A stretch of DNA of 64,000 bases from Oceaniferula spumae (GTDB taxonomy: Bacteria; Verrucomicrobiota; Verrucomicrobiia; Verrucomicrobiales; Akkermansiaceae): the NCBI RefSeq assembly GCF_042849255.1, contig NZ_AP026866.1:3596001-3660000 (forward strand), in the 5' to 3' direction. A program made the translations under genes and the position numbers. Of this stretch, positions 29,626 to 39,213 are shown piece after piece (position 1 is the first letter of the stretch; every line of letters starts with the position of its first letter). Under the pieces are notes generated by a model. It was not told the origin of the DNA, ran no database searches, and was given only the letters and a program-made list of their open reading frames with translations.

Positions 29626-31824
29626 TTATACCAACCTGGCAAGCACCTGGTTCAGAGTCTCGCTAGGGCGCATGGCCTTTCCAGCGATGGCATCGTCAGG
29701 CTGATAGTAGCCCTTGGTATCGACAGGCGATCCTTGAACGGCGATGAGTTCCTCGACGATCTTCGCCTCGTTGTCAGCCAGTTCTTTGGCGATGGTGGAG
29801 AACGATGCGGCGAGATCCGCGTCATCGGTCTGGGCTGCAAGCGCCTCGGCCCAGTAGAGCGCGAGGTAGAAGTGAGAACCACGGTTATCGATGCCACCGA
29901 GTTTACGAGTCGGTGACTTGTCGGTAAGCAGGAATTTGCCGGTAGCCGCGTCGAGTGTTTCGCCTAACACCTTGGCCTTGGCATTGCCGAATTTCTCGGA
30001 GAGATGTTCCAGGGAAACGGCCAGAGCAAGGAACTCACCGAGGGAGTCCCAGCGGAGGTAGTTTTCCTCGTTGAACTGCTGAACGTGTTTCGGGGCGGAA
30101 CCACCTGCGCCGGTTTCGAACAGTCCGCCGCCGTTCATCAGGGGAACGATGGAGAGCATCTTGGCGGAGGTGCCGAGTTCGAGGATGGGAAACAGATCGG
30201 TTAGATAGTCGCGCAGCACGTTGCCGGTGACGGAGATGGTGTCTTCGCCATCCTTGAGACGTGCGAGTGTGAACTCGGTGGCCTCGACGGGGGACATGAT
30301 GTGGATTTGCAAACCTTCGGTATCGTGGTCACCAAGATACTGGCCGACTTTTTGAATCAGCTGGGCATCGTGGGCGCGTTCTTCATCGAGCCAGAAGACA
30401 GCGGGGGTGTCGGTGGCGCGCGCGCGATTGACGGCGAGTTTGACCCAGTCCTGGATCGGCAGGTCCTTCACCTGGCATGCGCGCCAGATGTCACCCTCTT
30501 CGACATTGTGTTCGATGAGCACATTGCCATTTGAGTCGGTGATGGTGACTTTGCCGTCGGCTGGCATTTCGAAAGTCTTGTCATGAGAACCGTATTCCTC
30601 GGCTTTTTGAGCCATCAGGCCGACGTTTGGCACGGTGCCCATGGTGGTGGGATCGAAGGCACCGTTCTTTTTACAGAAGTCGATGGTGGCGGCGTAAACA
30701 CCGGCGTAGGAGGAGTCAGGGATGACCGCCTTGGTGTCTTGCTGCTTGCCCTCGGCATTCCACATTTGGCCGGACGTGCGGATCATGGCGGGCATGGAGG
30801 CATCGATGATGACATCGGATGGCACGTGCAGGTTGGTGATGCCTTTGTCGGAATTGACCATGGCGAGGTCCGGGCCGTTTTCGTAGGCGGCGCGGATGTC
30901 GGCTTCGATTTCCGAACGTTTCTCATCGGAGAGTGAGTTGAGCTTGCTGACAAGATCGCCAAAGCCGTTGTTCAGATCGATGTCTAACGAGGCAAAGGTG
31001 TCTGCGTGTTTTTCCAGAAGCTCGGAAAAGAAAACGCTGACACAGTGGCCGAAGATGATTGGGTCGGACACCTTCATCATGGTGGCTTTCATGTGCAGGG
31101 AGAAAAGCACGCCCTGCTCCTTGGCTTCGGCGATTTGCTCACCGAGGAAAGTGATGAGGGCTTTTTTGCTCATCACGGTGGCGTCAATGATTTCACCTTC
31201 GAGCAGTGGCACGCTGGGCTTGAGAACGGTGACCGCACCATCGGCGGCGGTGTGCTCGATCTTGACGGTGGTGGCCTCCTCGACGGTGACGGATTTTTCG
31301 TTCGAGAAGAAATCCCCGGCACCCATGGTGGCGACGTGGGACTTGGAATCGGCGGACCAGGCACCCATGCGGTGTGGGTTGGCCTTGGCGTATTCCTTGA
31401 CTGCTTTGGGAGCGCGACGGTCTGAGTTTCCTTCACGCAGCACAGGATTCACGGCTGAGCCTTTGATTTTCGCGTAGCGTTCTTCGGCATCGGCGTAGTT
31501 GGGGATGTCATAGCCGTGGCTCTGGAGCTCGGCGATGGCGGCCTCCATCTGTGGCACGGATGCGGAGATGTTGGGCAGCTTGATGATGTTGGCCTCAGGA
31601 GTCTTGGCCAGTTCGCCCAGTTCGGCGAGGGCATCGGAGACTTTTTGCTCGTCGGTGAGTGACTCGGGGAACTCGGCTAGGATACGGCCGGCGAGTGAAA
31701 TGTCGCGTGTCTCGACGTTGACGCCCGCGCTATTTGAGAACGCCTGAACGATCGGCAGGAAAGAGTAGGTGGCGAGGGCTGGAGCCTCGTCCGTTTTGGT
31801 GTAGATAATGGTTTCTTGGCTCAT
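29626..31824 (-). CDS. icd: Isocitrate dehydrogenase (NADP+), monomeric type
   Basis: 732 residues, the size of monomeric NADP-IDH (about 740). Hallmarks include IIYTKTDEAPALATYSFLPI at the start, NSDRRAPKAVKEYAK (substrate loop), HMKATMMKVSDPIIFGH, and GSAPKHVQQFNEENYLRWDS near the C-terminus. It oxidises isocitrate to 2-oxoglutarate in the TCA cycle, producing NADPH. It is a single-gene transcript with its own terminator. Confidence 0.97.
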   Translation of the reverse strand: MSQETIIYTKTDEAPALATYSFLPIVQAFSNSAGVNVETRDISLAGRILAEFPESLTDEQKVSDALAELGELAKTPEANIIKLPNISASVPQMEAAIAELQSHGYDIPNYADAEERYAKIKGSAVNPVLREGNSDRRAPKAVKEYAKANPHRMGAWSADSKSHVATMGAGDFFSNEKSVTVEEATTVKIEHTAADGAVTVLKPSVPLLEGEIIDATVMSKKALITFLGEQIAEAKEQGVLFSLHMKATMMKVSDPIIFGHCVSVFFSELLEKHADTFASLDIDLNNGFGDLVSKLNSLSDEKRSEIEADIRAAYENGPDLAMVNSDKGITNLHVPSDVIIDASMPAMIRTSGQMWNAEGKQQDTKAVIPDSSYAGVYAATIDFCKKNGAFDPTTMGTVPNVGLMAQKAEEYGSHDKTFEMPADGKVTITDSNGNVLIEHNVEEGDIWRACQVKDLPIQDWVKLAVNRARATDTPAVFWLDEERAHDAQLIQKVGQYLGDHDTEGLQIHIMSPVEATEFTLARLKDGEDTISVTGNVLRDYLTDLFPILELGTSAKMLSIVPLMNGGGLFETGAGGSAPKHVQQFNEENYLRWDSLGEFLALAVSLEHLSEKFGNAKAKVLGETLDAATGKFLLTDKSPTRKLGGIDNRGSHFYLALYWAEALAAQTDDADLAASFSTIAKELADNEAKIVEELIAVQGSPVDTKGYYQPDDAIAGKAMRPSETLNQVLARLV

Positions 31825-31909
31825 AGTAGTGCTAAGCGGTTTACGGCGCGGTGTTTAGGAGCTAGCAGCCGCAAGGTCAATGTTATTCCCCTTAGCGAAA
31901 TCCGGCGGA

Positions 31910-34720
31910 TCAGAGGAACTTCCGGATCGTTTCTTGGAAGCGGTTGTAGAGGAAACCCAGCGCCAGCAGCACCAGGCCAAGGGTGATGAAGCTGAGGATT
32001 CGACCGGGGGTTTCCAGCTTCATCACATCGATAAACACAACGTGTAAAACGGCCGCCGCCAGCCAGAACAGGCCGATGAGTCGGTAGGGACGACAGCGCA
32101 ATGCCAGGCCAGCAGTGAACAGCAGAGCGGCCAGTAAGGCCCAGCAGATCGCCAGACCGGAGCCGCGGAAGCTTTCCAGCACATGCATCGAGGAGGTCAG
32201 AAACAGACATGCCAAGCTGCTGCCAATCAGGAAAAATCGACACATTTTCCAATTTTCCAAGTCTTTCGTCTCACGCCATAACAGCGCGTGGGCACCCAGC
32301 GTGGCTAAGATCGGAATATAGCGCAGCCAGTCTTGGTCGCCGTGCATCACCGAGGCACTCAGACAGGCGATGATGAGAGGAAATACCCCACCAACCATCG
32401 CCATGCCGTGATCCTTGCGGTGGTAAGCCCATGCGATCAGCCCGAGTCCCAGTGCTGTCATGGTGAGGTCGGGGCGGTCAAATTCTTGGAAAGCATGCAT
32501 GCCCACGGTTCCCACCAACCCCAGCGATAGCGCCCCGCGCAGTTTTAGTTTGTCCATTTGATGCCACAACACATCCGTCAGCGTCAGATGCACCAGCAGC
32601 ATCACCGAAGGCATCCAGCCGAGTGCCGGTTCACGGGTGCCGTAGAAAGCCAGCGCGGCAAAGGCGGCAGCATGGAAAAACAAGGCCGGCACCGTGATGC
32701 TAAGTCGTCGGGTGTATTCTCCGGCCGCATGGCCGACCAGAGCCAGAACTCCGCCCAGAACCAACCACGACTTCGGCGATTCCAAATGATGTCCGAAGGC
32801 GACCGCCACCATAATCCAGAGTGCCAGGCTAAAGCATGACTCCAGCGCGGTGTTTGGCGGTGACTCAGCCCGGTGCGGTCCAGCCAGTAGTTTGTCCCAC
32901 GCTTCTGAAATCCGGGGGCTCAGATACCAGAACACAGCGGCTCCTAGGATCGGAAACAAGGCGGCACCCGCGCTGATTCTCCCATGTCCAATGACATACC
33001 AGATGATGCCTGCCATGGCGGGAATCAACGATGTCAGTGAGACGTCCGCCATCCAGCGTGGTTTTTTAGCCAAGAGGTAAACGAGGAGCAGAGACGTGGT
33101 GGTGATCCAAAGCCCATTGACACCAGCAGCCGTCGACCATTGATTGAATACTCCATAGCCAAGAACGATCCAGGTGACCAAAGCGGACAAAACAGGCACC
33201 AGCTTGGCTGAGTCATTGTCGCCACCCCAGACCAGCACAGCACGCCGCACATCAAAATGCATCAACGCTGTAAATCCGGCACAGACCAGAGCCAGAGCCG
33301 CATGACTAGGCCAGGCTGCCAGCACTCCACCATTCGCCACAGGCGATGCGGTGATCAAGGCACAGACAAAAATCCCAACCGCTACCCAGCGCAGTAATTT
33401 ACTCATCGAGCTCCGCGCCCGTGCCATCAATATGCAGGCTTCCACCGCTAGCAGCAGGAATCGGGTATAGCCTGTCGCTTCTAACAAGACTCCAAAGCTA
33501 GCCACCAAGATCCCCTGATAGGCAAACACAGGAACCAGCGAGTGATGCCAGAATTTCCCTCGGTGAGCCACCGCTGCCAACCCCAGCCAGAGCAATCCCA
33601 TGCCAATACTGATCCACCCGGTCTGCGCATGCGGAGTGAATTGCGGGATGAGAAACACGGTCAGTTGCCACGCCGCGATGTTGTTCACGGCACAGAAAAT
33701 ACGTTGGATTTTTCCCGGCATCTCCTTCGCCTGTGGCATCGCCAAGGCCACGGTGAATAACAGCCAGTAACATGCCAGATAGGTGAGCCTCACCGACTCA
33801 CTAGCCACCTGCGGATAGACGCCACCCAGCCAGAAAGCATGCGAGACATAGGCGGCTAACATCGTACCGAGACCGATCATCACCCACTTGAAGCGCATCA
33901 TCAGCCAGATGCCGGCCGAGGAAAGTAGTAGCGCCGAGAACAACGAGAGCCAACCGGCAGGGTTCACCACCGTGCCGTAGAACGCCAGACCTATCGCCAT
34001 CACCGCCACCACGCGAGATTGTTTCCACACCGCATAAGCCAGCATCGCACCGGCCCACAAGGTCAGCAGCAGTCCTGCGAAAACTGGACTGTCTATCAGC
34101 TTCAGCGAGGGTGTGAAATGCGCCGCATAGATGGTGTAATAGCCTGCCGCCAAGCCACCCGATGCCAGCACCCGGCCATATTGGACAAACTTCTCATGCC
34201 GTTTCTCCAGCCACATCCCCAGCCCTGTTAGGGTGAGGGAGATGGCCATGAAGAATGTTACCTTGGCACCAGCGCCAGCATTGAACAGCCAGTTTTTATA
34301 AGCGTAGGTGCTCAGGAAAATGAGACCCGTTAGTAACAGCAGCACTCCAATGCGCACCAGCCACACCCGACCAAAATTAATCTCCCACTCACCAGGGTTG
34401 AATGCAGGCTTATCGGAGGTTTTGTTAGGGGCGACTTTAGGGGGCTGCGTTTCTGTCGATTTCGGAGCACGCTTACGCGGGGGAGTCTCGGGCGTGACCT
34501 TGCTCATGATCGCCGGAGCCACTTTTTCAGGAAGCGGTGGAGGTGTGGTCTTTTCCGTTTCGGTCACGCGAGCTTCAGATCCCTTAGCTGCCAATCGAGA
34601 GACCCAGCGGATGTCGGCATCCAGCGCCCGGTTTTCATCGTTTAGCCGATTCAGCTTTTCCTGCAAATCGGCCTGCTTTTGTGCCAAGGCCGCAAGTTGC
34701 TCGCGTAGATCCTGCTCCAT
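31910..34720 (-). CDS. DUF2339 large multi-pass membrane protein
   Basis: 936 residues. An N-terminal coiled coil (LREQLAALAQKQADLQEKL) and a Pro/Lys/Thr-rich cytoplasmic region lead to the DUF2339 core, which starts with WEINFGRVWLVRIGVLLLLTG and YAYKNWLFNAGAGAKV. The remainder is some 25 closely spaced membrane helices. Function unknown; in other bacteria the family is tentatively tied to the envelope. It is a solitary gene and starts 88 bases from the SpoIIAA-like gene's stop. Confidence 0.9.
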   Translation of the reverse strand: MEQDLREQLAALAQKQADLQEKLNRLNDENRALDADIRWVSRLAAKGSEARVTETEKTTPPPLPEKVAPAIMSKVTPETPPRKRAPKSTETQPPKVAPNKTSDKPAFNPGEWEINFGRVWLVRIGVLLLLTGLIFLSTYAYKNWLFNAGAGAKVTFFMAISLTLTGLGMWLEKRHEKFVQYGRVLASGGLAAGYYTIYAAHFTPSLKLIDSPVFAGLLLTLWAGAMLAYAVWKQSRVVAVMAIGLAFYGTVVNPAGWLSLFSALLLSSAGIWLMMRFKWVMIGLGTMLAAYVSHAFWLGGVYPQVASESVRLTYLACYWLLFTVALAMPQAKEMPGKIQRIFCAVNNIAAWQLTVFLIPQFTPHAQTGWISIGMGLLWLGLAAVAHRGKFWHHSLVPVFAYQGILVASFGVLLEATGYTRFLLLAVEACILMARARSSMSKLLRWVAVGIFVCALITASPVANGGVLAAWPSHAALALVCAGFTALMHFDVRRAVLVWGGDNDSAKLVPVLSALVTWIVLGYGVFNQWSTAAGVNGLWITTTSLLLVYLLAKKPRWMADVSLTSLIPAMAGIIWYVIGHGRISAGAALFPILGAAVFWYLSPRISEAWDKLLAGPHRAESPPNTALESCFSLALWIMVAVAFGHHLESPKSWLVLGGVLALVGHAAGEYTRRLSITVPALFFHAAAFAALAFYGTREPALGWMPSVMLLVHLTLTDVLWHQMDKLKLRGALSLGLVGTVGMHAFQEFDRPDLTMTALGLGLIAWAYHRKDHGMAMVGGVFPLIIACLSASVMHGDQDWLRYIPILATLGAHALLWRETKDLENWKMCRFFLIGSSLACLFLTSSMHVLESFRGSGLAICWALLAALLFTAGLALRCRPYRLIGLFWLAAAVLHVVFIDVMKLETPGRILSFITLGLVLLALGFLYNRFQETIRKFL

Positions 34721-34808
34721 GCAGGCAGCCTAGCATATTTGCCGCTGAGCAAACATTGATTCTCGCGTAACATCCATTGACTGAGTCAATGTTTCCGTCT
34801 CGCCGCCA

Positions 34809-35171
34809 TTAGCTATCCAGCCAAGCCAGCGCAGAGCCGTAGTGATCATACCCAAAGGTTTTAATCTGCGCCTCGATAAAATGTTTGGCCAATCTTGGAG
34901 CGATGGTCGCAAGTTTGCTGTCCGAGACCAGAGCGACCTTGCCGATTTTCTGATGGTGGTCTTTGACGAATTTGATGTGCTCCAGCAAGCCGTCGAAGTC
35001 TTCCCAGCCGGGAAATGTTTTGGTGTAAATCAACAAACCGTTCAGCGATTGATGGGTCGCCAACCAAGCATCCACATCCGCCGTCAATTGCACGAAGTCC
35101 GTCTCGGTCAATGGACCGTTAGGAATCACAACAACAACGGCCTCATCAGTTAGTATCTTGTGGGTGATCAT
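34809..35171 (-). CDS. SpoIIAA-like (STAS/SpoIIAA superfamily) protein
   Basis: 120 residues. The pattern VVVVIPNGPLTETDFVQLTA, GLLIYTKTFPGWEDFDGLLE and KVALVSDSKLATIAPRLAKHF is that of the SpoIIAA-like (DUF3478) family, which shares the STAS fold and may bind lipids or nucleotides. No phosphorylatable Ser in a classic SpoIIAA motif could be assigned. It is cytoplasmic. An AT-rich 94-base gap separates it from the YcaQ-family gene downstream of which it lies in the reverse direction. Confidence 0.82.
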   Translation of the reverse strand: MITHKILTDEAVVVVIPNGPLTETDFVQLTADVDAWLATHQSLNGLLIYTKTFPGWEDFDGLLEHIKFVKDHHQKIGKVALVSDSKLATIAPRLAKHFIEAQIKTFGYDHYGSALAWLDS

Positions 35172-35265
35172 GGAATTTTGAAAATCAGCTGAGGTACAAA
35201 ATATGATAAAAAATACCTGAACGCAATCTATTCATACGCGGAACATGCCAGCATGAGTTGCTCCA

Positions 35266-36462
35266 TCAATTCATCTCATCGATCACAGCCTGCAACTTAG
35301 CTTTGAGCTTCATGGGAGAAGTTCTGTGTAACCGGATCCGGTTGCAGCCATTGAACTTCAGGAAGGATGTCAATTCTCTACCCAATGCGGTGAACAGCGC
35401 ATCGGTATTCCGGACTGTGGGCTCCAGCGCGAGGTGATGAATGTGCAGCAGTGACTTTTTTCTGTCGGCCTTACAGTCCATCCGGGCAACCAGCTTGCCG
35501 TCCCAGAGAATGGGGAGCGAGAAATAGCCATACTGGCGATTGGGTTCGGGCACGTAGCACTCGATCAGATAGTCGAATCCAAACAAGGCCTTCATGCGCT
35601 TGCGCTGAATCACCAGATTATCAAATGGCGAGAGAATCTTCAGTTTGCTGCGACCCAATGGTTTGCTGAGAAGTTCCAGTGAGTCTGATAAGGCATAGTA
35701 AAGTGTGCCGTCCACTCGGACCCGCAGCAACTCGCCATTCGACACCATTTCCTTCAACGCCGCAGATACCAGAGGCCTTGTGTTTTTCCGTAAATAACAG
35801 ATCTCGGCAGCCTGGGCTAATCCGTTGGCGCGTAGATAGTGTGTGATCAGGAACCGTGCGTATTCCTCTGGAGAGGGCATGGAAGTATCGATGCCCTCTG
35901 GCAATACTCGCTCAGTGAGGTCGTAAACTTTGTGAAAATTGTCCCGACGCGGAATCATCAGATCGCCCTGCATGAAGAGGTATTCCAAGGCGCGTTTGGC
36001 AGGCTTGCTTTGCCACTCACGCATCTTTTTTCCAGTGTGCTCAAAATCCTTAGCCATCAACGGGCCTTCGCTGGAAATACGATCTAACACCAGTTTCATC
36101 ATCGGCTCATCGCGATCATACCAGTGGTCCTGATGGCCGCATGCGAGAGCGTGTTTACGAGGCAGGCTGAAACGGAAATCACACATCGGCAAATAGGCTG
36201 CGGCATGAGACCAGTATTCGAAAACGTGTTTGTCGGACAGCAGTTGGTCGAGTTGCGTGGCTTGGTATCGCGGATTCCGATTCCACAAGGTGTGGTGATG
36301 CGCGCGTTGGACGACGGAGATGGTATCGATCTGTATATACCCCAGATGCTCGATCACCGCTCGCGTAGCCGCAGTGGCGTCACCAGCCTGGCGAACTGGC
36401 GGAACCTTCTGCGATAACAGCACCAGTTTCCTAGCTTGTGGAATAGAGAGGGATTCGGTCAT
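35266..36462 (-). CDS. YcaQ-family winged-helix protein (crosslink-repair glycosylase-like)
   Basis: 398 residues from the ATG at 36462 (MTESLSIPQARKLVLLSQ); a TTG at 36468 is an alternative. The family signature YIQIDTISVVQRAHHHTLWNRN, here as QIDTISVVQRAHHH, and FEYWSHAAAYLPM are both present, with three winged-helix units in tandem and the C-terminal FDNLVIQRKRMKALFGFDY. E. coli YcaQ is a DNA glycosylase that unhooks interstrand crosslinks; the QxD-type active-site motif is conserved here. A role in DNA repair is likely. Confidence 0.9.
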   Translation of the reverse strand: MTESLSIPQARKLVLLSQKVPPVRQAGDATAATRAVIEHLGYIQIDTISVVQRAHHHTLWNRNPRYQATQLDQLLSDKHVFEYWSHAAAYLPMCDFRFSLPRKHALACGHQDHWYDRDEPMMKLVLDRISSEGPLMAKDFEHTGKKMREWQSKPAKRALEYLFMQGDLMIPRRDNFHKVYDLTERVLPEGIDTSMPSPEEYARFLITHYLRANGLAQAAEICYLRKNTRPLVSAALKEMVSNGELLRVRVDGTLYYALSDSLELLSKPLGRSKLKILSPFDNLVIQRKRMKALFGFDYLIECYVPEPNRQYGYFSLPILWDGKLVARMDCKADRKKSLLHIHHLALEPTVRNTDALFTALGRELTSFLKFNGCNRIRLHRTSPMKLKAKLQAVIDEMN

Positions 36463-36522
36463 TTGCAAATGGACTCAATCCAATGACGTCATGACGAAAG
36501 CTAACAGAAATAGATGGCGGGG

Positions 36523-37818
36523 CTATTCATCTTCCATCTCTAACAATGCCTCGGCAAATGCCTTGCCTGCTTGCGCATGAAACTTGGCCGAGCCGAAGTA
36601 GTGAATGAAGCCGCCGATCGATGTGGCTCGTTGCCAGAGGGCGATCTCTTCCGGGGTGCAGATTTTTTCTCGATATTTCTTCAGATACTCTTTCCTGTCT
36701 TCCGGCGTCATTGATCCGTCGGCGTTCGGCCCATCAGGATGTTTCTTGGCCAACTTGGCGCCCATGGCTTTGACCTTGAGTTGTTTTGCATCGATGAATC
36801 CGAGTGCGTCCTCGTAGAACGGTGCCGTCTGCACTGCTACGACGCTTCCCTCGAACTCCTTCATTTCCGCGGGTGCCGCCATCGCCTTGCGGAAAAGTTT
36901 CATACGTTCGGTGTTTCCTTTGGGTGCCGTGTAGGCTCCCGGCGTGTAATCGCCGTAAACCCCGATCACGCCAATAACGAACGGTAGTTTAGGGCTCTCC
37001 AAGTCTTTGCGAACATCACGGATAAACTGCGCCAGCAATTTGCTGTAGAGGTCATATCTCTTGTCCCCGAAGCTATCCGGATAGGTCATCTTGTCACTGA
37101 AGTCATTCCATCCCTGAAACCAGACAAAGCCGGAAAGTTCGTATCCAGCATCCGCATCGTAGTCCGGGTAAACTCGCTTGATGTCGCCCAAGACTTTCTT
37201 CACATGTTCCATCATGTAGCGGTAATTGCGACCGGTCGCCTCCTTGTTCCGCTGCTTCACCTTTTCGAGTGCCCCCTTTTTGCTCAAGGCTTCTTTCTGA
37301 TAGGTGTTCATCTCGTATGGGCCGGCACCAGGGGAGCGATAGTCCACGCTCAGGTTCTGACCACCCCAAGCGGTTTTGATGATCAGGATCGGCCCATCAT
37401 AGGACTCTTCCATGGTGATGCCGAAGAGATACTCTGGCCCGATGAATTCGTCCGGCTGTGTGGCATCTTTTCTTCGGACGCCATAGCCAGCTGTTAGTTT
37501 GCCGAATCCCTCACCGCCGTATTGATTCATCTTTCCATTTAACGATGAAATCCAGACTCGCTCGCATACTTTCGGTTTTCCATCAGGCCCACGCATCTTC
37601 TTGAGCATTGGGGCTGTTAGGGGATCGTCAGCAAGATGATCGAAGGTATCGATGCCACCCGTGCCAACCATATTCGACTGGCCGGCCATGATGTAAATTT
37701 TCAGCGGCTTCTTCTGCGCCACCGCCGGACTGATGCAACAAAGCATCGCGACCAAGCAGATTTTAAGTTGAGCCACGCGTCTCACCACCTCTTTCCATCC
37801 GTCATTTTGTACCATCAT
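36523..37818 (-). CDS. Secreted sialate O-acetylesterase (SGNH) family protein
   Basis: 431 residues from the ATG pair at 37818/37815. A signal peptide (LKICLVAMLCCISPAVAQ) is followed by the SGNH block I IYIMAGQSNMVGTGG with the nucleophilic Ser, the oxyanion-hole region KTAWGGQNLSVDY and FVWFQGWNDFSD. The family (PF03629) deacetylates sugars such as sialic acids or xylan. The C-terminal third is helical. It lies immediately downstream of the last attC-like site and could itself be an old cassette, though no attC follows it. Confidence 0.88.
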   Translation of the reverse strand: MMVQNDGWKEVVRRVAQLKICLVAMLCCISPAVAQKKPLKIYIMAGQSNMVGTGGIDTFDHLADDPLTAPMLKKMRGPDGKPKVCERVWISSLNGKMNQYGGEGFGKLTAGYGVRRKDATQPDEFIGPEYLFGITMEESYDGPILIIKTAWGGQNLSVDYRSPGAGPYEMNTYQKEALSKKGALEKVKQRNKEATGRNYRYMMEHVKKVLGDIKRVYPDYDADAGYELSGFVWFQGWNDFSDKMTYPDSFGDKRYDLYSKLLAQFIRDVRKDLESPKLPFVIGVIGVYGDYTPGAYTAPKGNTERMKLFRKAMAAPAEMKEFEGSVVAVQTAPFYEDALGFIDAKQLKVKAMGAKLAKKHPDGPNADGSMTPEDRKEYLKKYREKICTPEEIALWQRATSIGGFIHYFGSAKFHAQAGKAFAEALLEMEDE

Positions 37819-37868
37819 TCTGGTGCCACCATAGACTTCTACAGCCGACTGTAAAACCATTCATGATG

Positions 37869-38002
37869 ATTTAAACTTTGGGCACCTGAAGCCTGTCACC
37901 CGCTACCGAGAGAGCCTCTTTGATTCATTTTTTAGGTTTGTCGCCACCCTTTGAACCCGACTCGGAACGGGTAGCGGGTCGACCCGCACCCTCTAGTTCG
38001 GC
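37869..38002 (-). repeat. attC-like site 4 (degenerate)
   Basis: Read on the minus strand, the site begins with GCCGAAC (38002-37996) and contains the paired stem ACCCGCTACC / GGTAGCGGGT. It ends in the intergenic space before 37869, where the second core is eroded (GTGCCCAAAG instead of GTTCGGC). It shares core and central stem with three other sites at 39084, 40734 and 41746. The C-terminal codons of the gene at 37925 run through its first half. Confidence 0.7.
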
Positions 38003-39067
38003 ATCGGGTTGGAAGAGTTTAGCCCATGCCGCGAGCTTCTCCACGCCCTGCGCTTCGTATCCTCCAAAGCGGGTCCCGCTCCATAGTTCAAGAGACTGGG
38101 CGCCGAATTGACTAGCGGCACGAATCGATTCGTCCCATCTGAGACCGTTGGGTGAATGGGTCTGAAAAGTGATGGCTGCTCGACTCCGCTGCATTTCACG
38201 GTAGAGATATTTGATATGGTCAGCCGGAGGGGCTTGAAACGCGTGGTTTCCGAAAATTGTCCGATCTCCAAATTCCTTTGCCCAATGCTTCATGAGCCTG
38301 ATTAGGAAATCGGGATCTTGTTTTGTCCTGCCTGAATCGATGCGGCGGTAGGGATTGCAGATACATTCAACGAGGGTCGTTCCCCAACCCGCGTAATCAT
38401 CGACCGACTGCAACAGGGTATCTTGGAATGCCTGGTCTGAAAATCCCGCCTTTAGCATGTTTGTCACCGCTTCGGGCTTGCCTGAGAGTAATGTCACTTC
38501 GTCCGTGATCGTGGATCCAGAGGTGTTAGATATCTCCCTGATCAACGGCTCTTTGTCATACTTGACTGACAGACGCGTGAGAAAATCCCTCCATGCCTTG
38601 CGGTATGGCAGGCTCCAGAATCGACCGCAGGTCACCGGTCTGTCTTTATGAAAAACCGTGACAGGCTCGCCTCCAAGATGTTTCGCCCATACCGGTGCGG
38701 TTACCCCCGGCCAGACTCTTAGGCGAATACCCAGATGATGATCAGGGTGTTTGGTGTTATAGGCACGAATCGCCGATAATGCTTCATCCAAAACCCTCGT
38801 ATCAAGCACCCCTGGTTTTGGTTCTAATTGGCTCCATGCAACGTTGACAACAATTCCGCTGAACACGCAGGGAAAACGGCTCAAAAGCTCAAGATCAGCC
38901 TTTGGGTTCGCCTCGCCGTGATCTTCTCGGTGGAAAGCAATGTTCCCCATTGCGATCAACCCACGAATTGGCTCCTTGAGAAGTGCCTCTTTGTCTGGAC
39001 TGGCGCCTAACATTGGCGGTGCCATTAGTAAACCAGCTACAAGTAAAACTATCAGTCGATTAGTCAT
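37925..39067 (-). CDS. Secreted TIM-barrel-like protein in an integron cassette
   Basis: 380 residues from the ATG at 39067; an ATG at 39082, two bases after the attC core, is an alternative. A signal peptide (MTNRLIVLLVAGLLMAPPMLGA) precedes a single domain with GIVVNVAWSQLEPKPGVLD, LGIRLRVWPGVTAPVWA and FQTHSPNGLRWDES, which resembles glycoside-hydrolase (beta/alpha)8 barrels. The catalytic acids cannot be assigned with confidence. The last 20 residues (AGRPATRSESGSKGG) are low-complexity and encoded by attC-like site 4. The gene fills one cassette, between the cores at 39090 and about 37.87 kb. Confidence 0.78.
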   Translation of the reverse strand: MTNRLIVLLVAGLLMAPPMLGASPDKEALLKEPIRGLIAMGNIAFHREDHGEANPKADLELLSRFPCVFSGIVVNVAWSQLEPKPGVLDTRVLDEALSAIRAYNTKHPDHHLGIRLRVWPGVTAPVWAKHLGGEPVTVFHKDRPVTCGRFWSLPYRKAWRDFLTRLSVKYDKEPLIREISNTSGSTITDEVTLLSGKPEAVTNMLKAGFSDQAFQDTLLQSVDDYAGWGTTLVECICNPYRRIDSGRTKQDPDFLIRLMKHWAKEFGDRTIFGNHAFQAPPADHIKYLYREMQRSRAAITFQTHSPNGLRWDESIRAASQFGAQSLELWSGTRFGGYEAQGVEKLAAWAKLFQPDAELEGAGRPATRSESGSKGGDKPKK

Positions 39068-39083
39068 TGTCCAAATGTTCATA

Positions 39084-39213
39084 GCCGAACGTCATAAGCC
39101 ACCCATCCACTATCGGGGGCACGCTTCGACTTCGGGTTAGGGGGTGGAATGATCATTCAGATTTCGTCTCGGAGCGGGTAGTGGGTTTTCCAGCGTTACT
39201 TTGTTCTTCTTGG
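39084..39213 (-). repeat. attC-like site 3
   Basis: On the minus strand the site starts near GAAGAAC (39213 side, a weakened core), has stem arms ACCCACTACC and GATAGTGGAT with compensated bases, and ends with the intact core GTTCGGC (39090-39084). The following cassette gene starts two to seventeen bases later. The 14 C-terminal codons of the gene at 39153 lie inside it. Confidence 0.75.
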
